From an uncultured Sphingorhabdus sp. (GTDB lineage: Bacteria; Pseudomonadota; Alphaproteobacteria; Sphingomonadales; Sphingomonadaceae), in NCBI GenBank assembly GCA_937873665.1, contig CALMYW010000394.1:186001-250000 (forward strand): a DNA stretch of 64,000 nt. Direction: 5' to 3'. Every line of letters begins with the position of its first letter. The stretch's first letter is position 1. The position numbers were made by a program, and so were the translations under genes. Below are positions 46,413 to 55,244 of the stretch, in pieces. The notes under the pieces were generated by a model. It saw nothing but the letters and a program-made list of their open reading frames with translations, was not told the DNA's origin and did not search any database.

Positions 46413-46485
46413 ACCTGCGGCGTAACAGCAGAAACTTACTTATTCGTAAGCGTCCCGTTCAAATTCATAGCAGTCGACCGCCCAC

Positions 46486-48210
46486 TCAGGCGGCAATTGC
46501 GTATGGCTGAATTTCACCCGACAGATAGAGATTGCGAGCTTTGGCACGACTGAGCTTGCCCGAACTGGTGCGCGGCAGCGTGCGTGGCGGGACCAACTCT
46601 ACAACGCAGTTCATGCCCGTGACCGATCGCACCTTGTCCTTGATCTGCTCGCGGAGCTTGGCGCGCTCGGCTTCGTCCGAAGTGCGGCACTGGACGAGCA
46701 CGGCGGGGGTTTCCTCGCCACCATTGCTGACCGAGAAGGCGGCGATGTCACCCGCCTTGAACCCGGGCAATTGTTCGACCGCCCATTCGATATCCTGCGG
46801 CCAGTAATTCTTGCCGTTGATGATGATCATATCCTTGGCGCGGCCGACTATATATATGTATCCATTGGACATATAACCCATGTCACCCGTGTCGAGCCAG
46901 CCATCCGCCATGCAAGCCTCGGTCGATTCCGGATCGCGGAAATAGCCAACCATCAGCGACGGGCCAGTGCACCAGACCTTGCCAATCACGCGATCGGGCA
47001 AGACGTTGCCATCACCGTCACGTACCTCAATCGTCATGTCCTTCACCGCCTTGCCGCAGTTGACGATGGCGCGATAGCGGGTCGGGCGATCGGGCGATCC
47101 GGGCACGCCGGTCAGTTCGCTTTCCTCAACCAGCTCAACCTCGATACCTTCGCCGGGCGGCATGATCGACACGGCCAGCGTTGCTTCAGCCAGACCATAG
47201 CTGGGCAGGAAGGAGCTCGCCTTGAAGCCGGCGTCGCCATAGGCATCGACAAAGGCCTGCATCACATCGGGACGGATCATGTCCGCACCATTGCCCGCGA
47301 GTCGCCAGTGGCTGAGCTTGAAACGCTCCGAAACCTGGCTCTGGCTTGAAATACGGCGTGCACAGATATCATAACCAAAAGTCGGCGAGTAGCTGATCAC
47401 CGTGCCATCTGCGCGGCTGATCATATCGAGCCATGCGAGCGGACGGCGCGCAAAATCCTCGGTCTTCATATAATCGGTCGACACCTGGTTGGCGACGACG
47501 GAGAGGAAGCAGCCGACAAGCCCCATGTCATGATACCAGGGCAGCCAGGATACGCAGCGATCCTGCGGCTTCAACTCCATCCCATGGCTATGCGCTGACA
47601 GGTTGTTGAGCAACGCCTTGTGCGTCACCGCTACGCCATGCGGGAACCGGGTCGATCCGCTCGAATATTGCAGATAGCAGATCTCGTCAGTGGTCGCATG
47701 CGGCAGCTCGGTCTTGAGCGCGATGCGATCATTGAACTCGGCCCAGTCGATACCCTCCACATTGCAGCGCCTTGCAGCCTCACCAGCCATTTCGACGAGT
47801 TCGGGCGGGAAGAACAGGGACGAAGGATCGCAACTGTTGAGCTGCACCATGATCTGGTCGATATAGCTTTCCTTGCCACCGAAGCTGGTCGGCAGTGGCA
47901 ACGGCACCGGCCATGCGCCAGCATAGACACAGCCGAAAAACAGCGCTGCAAATTCGGGCCCGGTTTCGGCAATCAGCGCGATCCGGTCTTCCTTTTTCAC
48001 GCCATGGCTGATCAGGCGATAGGCGACATCCAGCGCATCCTTGCGCATCTCGCTGAACGGATAGGGGCGCGCCAATTCGCCACGCATGTCGTGGAAATTA
48101 AGGCCGCGGGCCCCAAGCGCCGCATAATCCAGCGCCTCACCCAAAGTTGCAAAGTCTGAAAACCGGCGCTCCAGCGTGTCGCTGGAGGGCGTGGGTGTTA
48201 GACCTGTCAT
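46486..48210 (-). CDS. Fatty acyl-AMP ligase-like protein (FAAL)
   Basis: A 574-residue ANL-family adenylating enzyme. The P-loop-like YLQYSSGSTRFPHGVAVTH, SWLPWYHDMGLVG, SYGLAEATLAVS and GWLDTGDMGY match fatty acyl-AMP ligases more than acyl-CoA synthetases. FAALs hand acyl-AMP to an acyl carrier protein for polyketide or lipopeptide assembly, but no ACP, PKS or NRPS gene lies in this window, so its acceptor is unknown. Confidence 0.85.
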   Translation of the reverse strand: MTGLTPTPSSDTLERRFSDFATLGEALDYAALGARGLNFHDMRGELARPYPFSEMRKDALDVAYRLISHGVKKEDRIALIAETGPEFAALFFGCVYAGAWPVPLPLPTSFGGKESYIDQIMVQLNSCDPSSLFFPPELVEMAGEAARRCNVEGIDWAEFNDRIALKTELPHATTDEICYLQYSSGSTRFPHGVAVTHKALLNNLSAHSHGMELKPQDRCVSWLPWYHDMGLVGCFLSVVANQVSTDYMKTEDFARRPLAWLDMISRADGTVISYSPTFGYDICARRISSQSQVSERFKLSHWRLAGNGADMIRPDVMQAFVDAYGDAGFKASSFLPSYGLAEATLAVSIMPPGEGIEVELVEESELTGVPGSPDRPTRYRAIVNCGKAVKDMTIEVRDGDGNVLPDRVIGKVWCTGPSLMVGYFRDPESTEACMADGWLDTGDMGYMSNGYIYIVGRAKDMIIINGKNYWPQDIEWAVEQLPGFKAGDIAAFSVSNGGEETPAVLVQCRTSDEAERAKLREQIKDKVRSVTGMNCVVELVPPRTLPRTSSGKLSRAKARNLYLSGEIQPYAIAA

Positions 48211-48301
48211 GTGCTTTCCCTTAATCTTGCGATCCCTAATCGAGCGCGTTTACACGACCTTTGGAGTTCAAATTTCGACCCGACTGTGGCAACAATGCGG
48301 C

Positions 48302-48835
48302 GTGGCAGATGAACCAAAACGAAACAGACCGCCTAAGCCACTGAATCCAGTGAAATTACGTGACTTGGCGCTACACTATGTCGGGCGCTACGCCACCAGC
48401 CGGAAGAAGCTGTCCGACTATTTGCAACGCAAACTGCGCGAGCGTGGCTGGGAGAACGAAAATGCAGCGGACATTGAAGGGTTGATCGCCGATTTCGTGC
48501 GTCTCGGTTATATTGACGATGCCGCCTTTGCCGCCGCCCGCGCGCGAACGATGACGGCGCGCGGTCTGGGACAACGCCGGGTGAACGAAGATTTGCGCGC
48601 CAAGGGCATATCGGAAGCCGATGCAGGCGATGCGCATGCCGAAAGTGCTGCACAAAAATGGCAGTCTGCCGAGCGCTTTGCCCAACGCAAACGGATCGGT
48701 CCCTATGCCAGCAAACCCGCGTCGGACGATCAGAAGCGAAAGCAATTTGCGGCATTCCTGCGGGCCGGGCATGATTTTGATACCGCACGAAAGTTCGTCA
48801 ATGCTTCACCCGGAGAGGAAGTGGAGGCAGAGTAG
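48302..48835 (+). CDS. recX: RecX-family regulator
   Basis: A 177-residue protein with RecX repeats: LALHYVGRYATSRKKLSDYL, IADFVRLGYIDDAAFAAARAR, GLGQRRVNEDLRAKGIS and KQFAAFLRAGHDFDTARKFV. RecX modulates RecA filaments. The GTG at 48302 is taken as start because the frame upstream is not conserved. It is not next to recA and is followed 4 bp later by the cyclophilin gene. Confidence 0.85.
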   Translation: MADEPKRNRPPKPLNPVKLRDLALHYVGRYATSRKKLSDYLQRKLRERGWENENAADIEGLIADFVRLGYIDDAAFAAARARTMTARGLGQRRVNEDLRAKGISEADAGDAHAESAAQKWQSAERFAQRKRIGPYASKPASDDQKRKQFAAFLRAGHDFDTARKFVNASPGEEVEAE

Positions 48836-48839
48836 TAGC

Positions 48840-49484
48840 ATGAACCGCCGATTCTTCCTCGCCGCCCTGCCGCTGCTCATCGCCCTGACCGCAGCCACAC
48901 AGCAGAAAAAGGCTCCGCCGCCCCCTGCCCCGATTCCTGATCTGGTCAAAGTCGTGCTGACCACAGAATTGGGGCCGATCGAATTGGAACTGGACGCGAA
49001 GCGCGCACCCGTCGCGACGCGCAATTTCGTGCGTTATGTCGATCAACGGCGCTTTGACGGCATAACCTTTTACCGCGCGATGAAGCTGCCCTGGGGTGAA
49101 CAACCTAACGGCCTCATTCAGGCCGGCACGCGTGGCGATCCGAAGCGCGACCTTCCTCCTATCGCACATGAAACCACCGACCAGACGGGAATTCTACACA
49201 AGGCAGGCTCGATCTCTATGGCGCGCTGGGCCCCGGGCACCGCGAAGGGCGATTTTTCAATCCTGCTTTCGGATATGCCTAGCCTCGATGCCGATCCAAA
49301 GTCGACCGATCCCGAGGCGCGCGCCGGCTACACCGCCTTTGGTCACGTTTCGGCGGGGATGGAGGTTGTCCGCCATATATTCGACGCGCCGATATCGACC
49401 ACATTAGGCGAAGGTGCGATGAAGGGGCAGATGATTGCCAAACCGGTGAAGGTGATCACGGCGCGGCGGATGGTTGTGCCTTAG
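48840..49484 (+). CDS. Exported cyclophilin-type peptidyl-prolyl isomerase
   Basis: A 214-residue PPIase with a signal peptide (FFLAALPLLIALTAAT) and a Pro-rich linker, then the cyclophilin core VVLTTELGPIELELDAKRAP, FDGITFYRAMK, GSISMARWAPGTAKGDFSIL and TAFGHVSAGMEVV. It probably assists folding in the periplasm. It lies 4 bp after recX and ends shortly before a repeat pair. Confidence 0.9.
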   Translation: MNRRFFLAALPLLIALTAATQQKKAPPPPAPIPDLVKVVLTTELGPIELELDAKRAPVATRNFVRYVDQRRFDGITFYRAMKLPWGEQPNGLIQAGTRGDPKRDLPPIAHETTDQTGILHKAGSISMARWAPGTAKGDFSILLSDMPSLDADPKSTDPEARAGYTAFGHVSAGMEVVRHIFDAPISTTLGEGAMKGQMIAKPVKVITARRMVVP

Positions 49485-49493
49485 GCCATCACA

Positions 49494-49587
49494 GGCCCTC
49501 CCCTAGCCCCTCCCGCAAGCGGGAGGGGGACTTGCTGGATGCGCTAATAACTCCCCTCCCGCTTGCGGGAGGGGCTGGGGGAGGGCC
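49494..49587. repeat. Paired inverted repeat, CTCCCGCAAGCGGGAG family (copy 1)
   Basis: CCCTCCCCTAGCCCCTCCCG and its complement, around a 25-bp loop with the nested palindrome CTCCCGCAAGCGGGAG. It overlaps the last about 14 codons of the DUF559 gene. Confidence 0.85.
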
Positions 49588-49933
49588 CGAGAGCAAGCGC
49601 GATCGTTGCCACCACACCTTCCAGATTTTGCATCACATCGTCATTCGAAAACCGCAAAACGCGGTAACCCTGATTGCGTAAAAAACTGTCCCGTCGTGCA
49701 TCATAACTTTGCCGGATGTCGTGCGAATATCCGTCTATTTCGATCACCAACTTTGCGGAACGGCACACCAGGTCGCAGAAATAGGGGCCAATCTGATATT
49801 GGCGGGTAAATCGGTGCCCCGATAACTTGCCACTCGAAAGTGCCGACCAAAGCAGCCGTTCTGCCAGTGATGCCTCTCGGCGCAATTCGCGCGAACGGTT
49901 GATGTCTCTTGTGCGATATTCAGGGCGTCTCAT
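49544..49933 (-). CDS. DUF559 (Vsr-like) endonuclease domain protein
   Basis: A 129-residue DUF559 protein with a restriction-like fold: REASLAERLLWSALSSGKLSG, HRFTRQYQIGPYFCDLVCRS, KLVIEIDGYSHD (Asp/Glu catalytic patch), YRVLRFSNDDVMQNLEGV. Its last residues (GPSPSPSRKREGS) are encoded by a repeat that flanks it on both sides, so the C-terminus is repeat-derived. Many genomes carry this family as mobile cargo; the function is unknown. Confidence 0.85.
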   Translation of the reverse strand: MRRPEYRTRDINRSRELRREASLAERLLWSALSSGKLSGHRFTRQYQIGPYFCDLVCRSAKLVIEIDGYSHDIRQSYDARRDSFLRNQGYRVLRFSNDDVMQNLEGVVATIALALGPSPSPSRKREGSY

Positions 49934-49940
49934 TTGTCAG

Positions 49941-49975
49941 GCCCTCCTTTAGCCCCTCCCGCAAGCGGGAGGGGG
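49941..49975. repeat. Inverted repeat, CTCCCGCAAGCGGGAG family (copy 2, single arm)
   Basis: GCCCTCCTTTAGCCCCTCCC followed by the palindrome CTCCCGCAAGCGGGAG. It is the same sequence as the copy downstream of the DUF559 gene, placing that gene between two copies. Confidence 0.75.
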
Positions 49976-49986
49976 ATATTGCGCGT

Positions 49987-51495
49987 TCAATTCCTTGGAG
50001 GTTGGCGGCGATAGGATAGCGCTTCGGCGACATGAATGCGGCCCACGGTCTCGCATCCGGCCAGATCCGCTATCGTCCGCGCGACCCGCAATATCCGCGT
50101 ATAGCCGCGCGCCGATAGGCGCATCGCTTCGCTGGCTTGCGCAAGCAGACGCTGGCCGGGATCGTCGGGTGTTGCATGAGCTTCGAGGAGGTCGCCATCC
50201 AGTTCGGCGTTGGTGCGGGCGGGAACATCCGCCAACCGTTCCGTCTGCACCTGCCGTGCCGCCAAAACGCGTGCGGCGACCTGCTCCGAGCCTTCGGCTG
50301 GGGGCGGAAGGACAAGGTCGGCGGCGCTGACGGCTTCCACCTCGACATGCAGGTCGATACGGTCGAGCAGCGGGCCCGAAACCTTCGACTGATAGTCTGC
50401 TGCACAGCGCGGGGCGCGGCTGCAGGCCAGCGCAGCATCGCCCAGATGCCCGCACCGACAGGGGTTCATGGCCGCCACCAATTGCACCCGCGCCGGGAAA
50501 GTCACATGGCTGTTTGCGCGCGCGACGCTGACCTCGCCTGTTTCCAAGGGTTGGCGTAAACTATCGAGTACAACCCTCTGGAATTCTGGTAGTTCATCGA
50601 GGAACAATATGCCCAAATGGGCAAGGCTGACCTCCCCCGGTCGCACCCGCAAACCGCCGCCAACCAGCGCAGGCATCGAGGCACTGTGGTGAGGTGCGCG
50701 AAAAGGCCGTTTGCGCGAAATGCGCCCGCCTTCTAGCGCACCTGCAACCGAGGCAATCATCGATACCTCGAGCGCCTCGGCTGGTGTAAGTTCGGGCAAT
50801 ATTCCGGGCAAGCACGACGCGAGCAACGACTTGCCTGCGCCCGGCGGCCCGACCATCAGCAGATTATGGCCGCCAGCCGCCGCAATCTCCAGCGCGCGTT
50901 TCGCCGTCTCCTGCCCTTTCACCTGTTTCAGGTCCGGCCCGCGCACCGGCGCCTCGGCAATACCCGGCTCGGGTGGGCGTAAAATGCCTTGCCCTTTGAG
51001 GTGGTTCAGCAGCGACAACAGGTCAGGCGCAGCAATGACCTCAACCTGCCCCGCCCATGCAGCCTCCGCACCCTGCATTACCGGGCAGATCAGCCCCATC
51101 TGCCTTCCCGAAGCGTGCAGTGCAGCCAGCAGCACACCTGGAGACGCCGCCACACGGCCATCGAGTCCTAATTCCCCCACAACGACATATTGCGCCAGCG
51201 TCTCGGTATCGACGAGGCCCATGGCAGAGAGCAGCGCGAGCGCGATCGGCAGGTCGTAATGCGACCCTTCCTTTGGCAGGTCGGCTGGCGAGAGGTTGAT
51301 CGTGATCCGCTTTGGGGGGAGCGAAAGACCCAAGGCGGCGATCGCGGCCCGCACGCGCTCACGGCTTTCGGCGACCGCCTTGTCGGGCAATCCGACTACG
51401 GCAAAGCCCACCATTCCGGGCGCAATCTGGCATTGCACCTCAACGGCGCGGGCCTCAAGACCCAGATAGGCAACAGTAGAAACAATCGCGACCAT
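49987..51495 (-). CDS. YifB-family Mg-chelatase-like AAA+ ATPase
   Basis: A 502-residue ComM/YifB-type protein. An Lon-like N-terminal region (VEVQCQIAPGMVGFAVVGLPD; INLSPADLPKEGSHYDLPIAL) precedes the AAA+ module with Walker A VGPPGAGKSLLASCL, Walker B LGILFLDELPEF and MNPCRCGHLG. ComM in Vibrio is a helicase promoting branch migration of integrated DNA. The start at 51495 (MVAIVSTVAYLGLEA) fits the family. Confidence 0.93.
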   Translation of the reverse strand: MVAIVSTVAYLGLEARAVEVQCQIAPGMVGFAVVGLPDKAVAESRERVRAAIAALGLSLPPKRITINLSPADLPKEGSHYDLPIALALLSAMGLVDTETLAQYVVVGELGLDGRVAASPGVLLAALHASGRQMGLICPVMQGAEAAWAGQVEVIAAPDLLSLLNHLKGQGILRPPEPGIAEAPVRGPDLKQVKGQETAKRALEIAAAGGHNLLMVGPPGAGKSLLASCLPGILPELTPAEALEVSMIASVAGALEGGRISRKRPFRAPHHSASMPALVGGGLRVRPGEVSLAHLGILFLDELPEFQRVVLDSLRQPLETGEVSVARANSHVTFPARVQLVAAMNPCRCGHLGDAALACSRAPRCAADYQSKVSGPLLDRIDLHVEVEAVSAADLVLPPPAEGSEQVAARVLAARQVQTERLADVPARTNAELDGDLLEAHATPDDPGQRLLAQASEAMRLSARGYTRILRVARTIADLAGCETVGRIHVAEALSYRRQPPRN

Positions 51496-51661
51496 GGCGC
51501 GGCAACTCCTTAGAAACAGGTCCAAAAGTTGCGCCATTTTGGCCACCGCGCGCTACCACCGGTTAGCATGAAATCGGGCGAAGGCAAATCATGCCTAAAT
51601 TCCTTTTAACCCTTAGCGATGAGAAATTCGCAAGCGACGCACGTGCAAAGCCGCAGCCATC

Positions 51662-52378
51662 ATGGCAACACGTCCTCCCTATCCAATCGGCATTGCAGGC
51701 CTGCTCGCGCTCATCCTGATCGCGGTGCCGAGCCATGCTGCGACGCTGGAAACCGCGAGCGAAATCTACGAAATCGAGGAAGTCGTCGATCTCGATGACG
51801 GTGGCGCGACCGCCGAGCGTTTCGTTGCCCAGCCCTTTGGTGACATCTCACCCAGCCGAACACCGCTTGCCAGTTTCGGCCCCTTCCACATGGTCGCACC
51901 CGATCGCGCCGAGCTGATCGGCAGCATCGAAAGCGAAACGCCGGAGCAGTTCGCGGCACTCCTCCGCGCATTCCCATCGCTCAGGCAGATCGACATGGTC
52001 GACTGTCCCGGCACTGGCGACGATGAAGCCAATCTCGCGCTCGCCCGGATGGTACGACGTCATGGCGTCATGACTTATGTGCCTGAGGGTGGTTCAGTCC
52101 GCTCGGGCGGGGTCGAACTGTTCCTCGCCGGTGCCCAGCGCCGCGCCGCGCCGACCGCCGAATTCGCCGTCCATAGCTGGCGCGATGAGGATGGCTATGA
52201 GGCAGACGATTTCGCCGCCGACGATCCGGTGCACCAGGATTATATCGCTTTCTATCGTGAAATGGGGCTGAGCGAGACCGAGGCGCGCCGATTCTATGCA
52301 ATGACCAACAGCGCCCCGCACGACGATGCGCTGTACCTGAACAGCCGCGATCTGGCGCGTTACGTCAGGCTGGACTGA
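51662..52378 (+). CDS. Periplasmic ClpP/crotonase-fold protein (COG3904-like)
   Basis: A 238-residue protein with a signal peptide (GIAGLLALILIAVPSHAA). The body resembles periplasmic COG3904 proteins with a ClpP-like core: IDMVDCPGTGDDEANLALARM, GVMTYVPEGGSVRSGGVELFLAGA (a likely Ser nucleophile) and EFAVHSWRD (candidate His). Members have no proven substrate. Alternatively it could be a non-catalytic crotonase-like fold; I judge this from motif pattern alone. Confidence 0.7.
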   Translation: MATRPPYPIGIAGLLALILIAVPSHAATLETASEIYEIEEVVDLDDGGATAERFVAQPFGDISPSRTPLASFGPFHMVAPDRAELIGSIESETPEQFAALLRAFPSLRQIDMVDCPGTGDDEANLALARMVRRHGVMTYVPEGGSVRSGGVELFLAGAQRRAAPTAEFAVHSWRDEDGYEADDFAADDPVHQDYIAFYREMGLSETEARRFYAMTNSAPHDDALYLNSRDLARYVRLD

Positions 52379-52426
52379 ACTTCTGCCGCTTGATTAGCCG
52401 AAGATTTTCCCCTTAAGCCGCAAGGC

Positions 52427-52915
52427 ATGGGGGCTTCACCAATCACTTTCCGGCATGACCGGCGACCGGGCGACGACCAGTTAATCGTCGACCTGCATCG
52501 TCTCGGTTATGCTGTCGAAGGCGATCGGTTCGGCCCGCCATTCTGGGACTTTGTCGCCGAAACCGTGGCCGAGGCGCAACTAGACCAACCCAGCCGAAGC
52601 CGCGTCTGGTTCGCAGAAATGGACGGCAAGGCTGTCGGCTGCTCGGCATTGGTCGATCGCGGAGAGGTTGGACAGTTGCGCTGGGTCGTGCTGCTGCCCA
52701 AAGCACGCGGGACAGGTGTAGGACGCAAGCTAGTCGACCTCGCACTAGATCACGCGCGTTCATGCGGCCACCGCGAAGTTTTTTTGGAGACTACCGATGG
52801 CCTCGCGTCATCGATGGCGATTTACGAGAAGGTCGGTTTCGAGACGACCGACGCGCATGTTGAGCGGCTATGGCATGGGGATGGCGTGCACGTCACCATG
52901 ACGCTCAAGCTTTAA
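52427..52915 (+). CDS. GNAT acetyltransferase
   Basis: A 162-residue acetyltransferase with VGCSALVDRGEVGQLRWVVL, LPKARGTGVGRKLVDLALDHA (acetyl-CoA loop) and ASSMAIYEKVGFETT. It stands alone before the TetR-led operon and ends 50 bp before the operator there. The substrate is unknown. Confidence 0.88.
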   Translation: MGASPITFRHDRRPGDDQLIVDLHRLGYAVEGDRFGPPFWDFVAETVAEAQLDQPSRSRVWFAEMDGKAVGCSALVDRGEVGQLRWVVLLPKARGTGVGRKLVDLALDHARSCGHREVFLETTDGLASSMAIYEKVGFETTDAHVERLWHGDGVHVTMTLKL

Positions 52916-52964
52916 ACCATTCAAAATCAGACCATTCACAGCGGCATCGCGCAGCAGTTTGACG

Positions 52965-52986
52965 ACATACCGACTGGTTGGTATGT
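52965..52986. promoter_or_regulatory. TetR-type operator at the head of the VOC operon
   Basis: Arms ACATACC (52965-52971) and GGTATGT (52980-52986) are an exact inverted repeat around an 8-bp centre that is itself partly symmetrical. It ends 7 bp before the tetR-like ATG, so bound repressor would block the start of the operon it heads. Confidence 0.75.
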
Positions 52987-52993
52987 TTTGAAG

Positions 52994-53623
52994 ATGTCGA
53001 GTCGCAATGCCAATGCCCCGCGCCCGTCTGCCCGGTCGAAACTGATCGACGCGGCGCATATGCTGGTGCGCAAACAGGGCTATGCCGCGACTTCGGTGGA
53101 CGAGATTTGTGCGGCGGCGGGCGTGTCGAAAGGCGCATTCTTTCACCATTTCGCGTCCAAAGAGGAACTGGGCGTTGCCGCCGCCGAGCAATGGACCGCG
53201 CGCGCCGATGAACTGATTTTCACTCTGCCCCCCTGGGTACGCATCGAAGACCCGCTTGAACGCCTGCTCGCCCATATCGACTTCCGAATGTTCATGCTCG
53301 AAGGCCCGCCGGAAGGCTTCACCTGCTTTGTCGGGACGATGGTGCAGGAAAGCTTTGCCAGCAGCGACACGCTGCGCCGCGCCAGCGATGCCAGCATCAG
53401 CGCCTATTGCGAACGGCTGGCCGTGGATATCGAAGCGGCCATCGCACGCTACGGCATCCGCGACGGCGTGTCGGCTATAAGCCTGTCCTATCATATCCAG
53501 GCGGTGCTGCAGGGCGCCTTCATCATCGCCAAGGCCAAGAACAGCCCCAAGGAAGCGCGCGACAGCGTGCTCCACCTCAAACGCTACATAAAAATGCTGT
53601 TCGACAGAGGAGACCTAGAATGA
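52994..53623 (+). CDS. TetR-family repressor
   Basis: A 209-residue TetR regulator. The HTH is at about residues 14-55 (KLIDAAHMLVRKQGYAATSV, EICAAAGVSKGAFFHHFASK) and the C-terminal domain (LAHIDFRMFMLEGPPEGFTC) would bind the inducer. The frame opens slightly earlier with a TTG at 52988. An operator overlaps its promoter, and it is translationally coupled (ATGA) to the first VOC gene, so it likely represses the whole operon. Confidence 0.93.
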   Translation: MSSRNANAPRPSARSKLIDAAHMLVRKQGYAATSVDEICAAAGVSKGAFFHHFASKEELGVAAAEQWTARADELIFTLPPWVRIEDPLERLLAHIDFRMFMLEGPPEGFTCFVGTMVQESFASSDTLRRASDASISAYCERLAVDIEAAIARYGIRDGVSAISLSYHIQAVLQGAFIIAKAKNSPKEARDSVLHLKRYIKMLFDRGDLE

Positions 53624-54030
53624 ACAAGATGATTTTCGTCAACCTGCCGGTGGCAGACTTGCCCAAGGCAATGGCGTTTTACAGCGCGCTGGGCTTCACC
53701 AACAATCCGCATTTCACCGACGAGACCGCGGCCTGCATGGTCTGGAGCGAGGCGATCATGGTGATGTTGCTAACCCACGACAAATGGAAGAGCTTCACCG
53801 ACCGGCCCATTCCGCCCGCTACTTCGAGCGAAGTGATGATCGCCATCACGCTGGACAGCAAGGACGCCGTGAACGCGTTGGTCGATGCCGGAGCCGCCGC
53901 CGGTGGAACCGCAGACCTCAATCCGCCGCAGGACCATGGCTTCATGTTCCAGCGCACGCTCGCCGACCCGGACGGCCATATCTGGGAACCCTTCTGGATG
54001 GATCCGGCAGCTGTTCCGCCGAGCGAATAA
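53620..54030 (+). CDS. VOC-family (glyoxalase/bleomycin-resistance-like) protein
   Basis: A 136-residue VOC protein (MIFVNLPVADLPKAMAFYSAL; FMFQRTLADPDGHIWEPFWMD) with the paired beta-alpha-beta-beta-beta layout; the metal-ligand Glu near the C-terminus (WEPFWMD) is present. It is the second gene of the TetR-led operon. The substrate is unknown. Confidence 0.88.
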   Translation: MNKMIFVNLPVADLPKAMAFYSALGFTNNPHFTDETAACMVWSEAIMVMLLTHDKWKSFTDRPIPPATSSEVMIAITLDSKDAVNALVDAGAAAGGTADLNPPQDHGFMFQRTLADPDGHIWEPFWMDPAAVPPSE

Positions 54031-54066
54031 GCACCCCGAAAAGGGGGCAGATGGAGGAGAGAGAGT

Positions 54067-54450
54067 ATGAGTTACATCGACGGTTTCGTGATCGCCTGCC
54101 CCAAGGCAAACAAGGACAAGTTCATCGCACATGCCAAAATGGGCGACAGCGTTTTCATGGATCTCGGCGCATTGCGCGTGGTCGAATGTTGGGGCGACGA
54201 TGTTCAGGAAGGCCACACCACAGATTTCCGCATGGCAGTGAAAGCCGATGCGGACGAAGAGGTGCTGTTCAGCTGGATCGAATGGCCCGACAAGGCCACC
54301 CGCGATGCCGCATTCGCAAAAATGACGGAATGGATGGAAGACCCGTCTAAGGCCGATCCGCGCATGGACCCCGAAAAGAACCCGATGCCCTTTGACGGCA
54401 AACGGATGATTTTCGGCGGCTTTGTGCCTGTCGTCGACCTCAAAGCCTGA
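54067..54450 (+). CDS. DUF1428 protein
   Basis: A 127-residue DUF1428 protein with YIDGFVIACPKANKDKFIAH, ALRVVECWGDDV, EEVLFSWIEWPDKATRDAAF and DGKRMIFGGFVPVVDL. The family is a dimeric alpha-beta barrel-like fold with no assigned reaction, often encoded with VOC and SRPBCC genes as here. SD GGAGGAGAGAG precedes it. Confidence 0.9.
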   Translation: MSYIDGFVIACPKANKDKFIAHAKMGDSVFMDLGALRVVECWGDDVQEGHTTDFRMAVKADADEEVLFSWIEWPDKATRDAAFAKMTEWMEDPSKADPRMDPEKNPMPFDGKRMIFGGFVPVVDLKA

Positions 54451-54461
54451 AAGGACAGACC

Positions 54462-55244
54462 ATGGCTAGATTGCAAGGCAGCTGGATCTGGTACGAGCTG
54501 ATGACCAACGATTTTGCGGGAGCGAGAGCTTTTTACGAGGCGGTCGTTCCAGGCTGGAGCCTGAGCGCAGGTCCGCCAGAGGCCGACGGCTATGGCTTCA
54601 TCGCCAATGCCGATGGTGGGATGACTGGCGGCGTCCTGACATTATCACCCGAAATGGTTCAGCATGGCGCTCGCCCCAGTTGGCTGGGTTATATCGGTGT
54701 GGACGATACCGATGCCAGCGTCGCGGCAATCGAAGCCGCGGGTGGCAAATGCCTGATGCCCGCGCGCGACGTGCCGATGGCCGGGCGGATTGCCATGGTG
54801 GCGGACTGCTGCGGCGCGCCATTTTATGTGATGACGCCCACGCCTCCACCCGGTGGCAGCGAGAGCACCGCCTTCTCGACCAGCCTGCAGGGTCGCTGTT
54901 CGTGGAATGAGTTATATGCAGGTAATCAGGCGCATGCGCTGGCCTTTTACACCAAATTTTTCGGCTGGACGCTGCCCGAACCGATGGACATGGGCCCGAT
55001 GGGCACATATCAGTTCATCGACCATGATCGCGGCGGGGTTGGCGCGATTATGCAGGTGCCTGCAGGCGCCCCCACCGGTTGGGCGCATTATTTCCGTGTT
55101 CCCTCGATCACCACCGCGCACGCCGCAATCACCGCCAGTGGCGGACAGGTTATCAATGGTCCGATGGAAGTCCCCGGCGAGGATTGGATCGTGCAGGGCA
55201 TCGACCCGCAAGGTGCGATGTTCTCACTTGTGGGAGGAAAGTGA
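54462..55244 (+). CDS. Two-domain VOC-family protein
   Basis: A 260-residue protein made of two VOC halves: WIWYELMTNDFAGARAFYEA in the first and CSWNELYAGNQAHALAFYTK in the second, each with matching ends (IAMVADCCGAPFYVM; WIVQGIDPQGAMFSLVGG). Such tandem VOC enzymes include glyoxalases and extradiol dioxygenases. It overlaps the next gene by one base and is part of the TetR-led operon. Confidence 0.88.
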   Translation: MARLQGSWIWYELMTNDFAGARAFYEAVVPGWSLSAGPPEADGYGFIANADGGMTGGVLTLSPEMVQHGARPSWLGYIGVDDTDASVAAIEAAGGKCLMPARDVPMAGRIAMVADCCGAPFYVMTPTPPPGGSESTAFSTSLQGRCSWNELYAGNQAHALAFYTKFFGWTLPEPMDMGPMGTYQFIDHDRGGVGAIMQVPAGAPTGWAHYFRVPSITTAHAAITASGGQVINGPMEVPGEDWIVQGIDPQGAMFSLVGGK

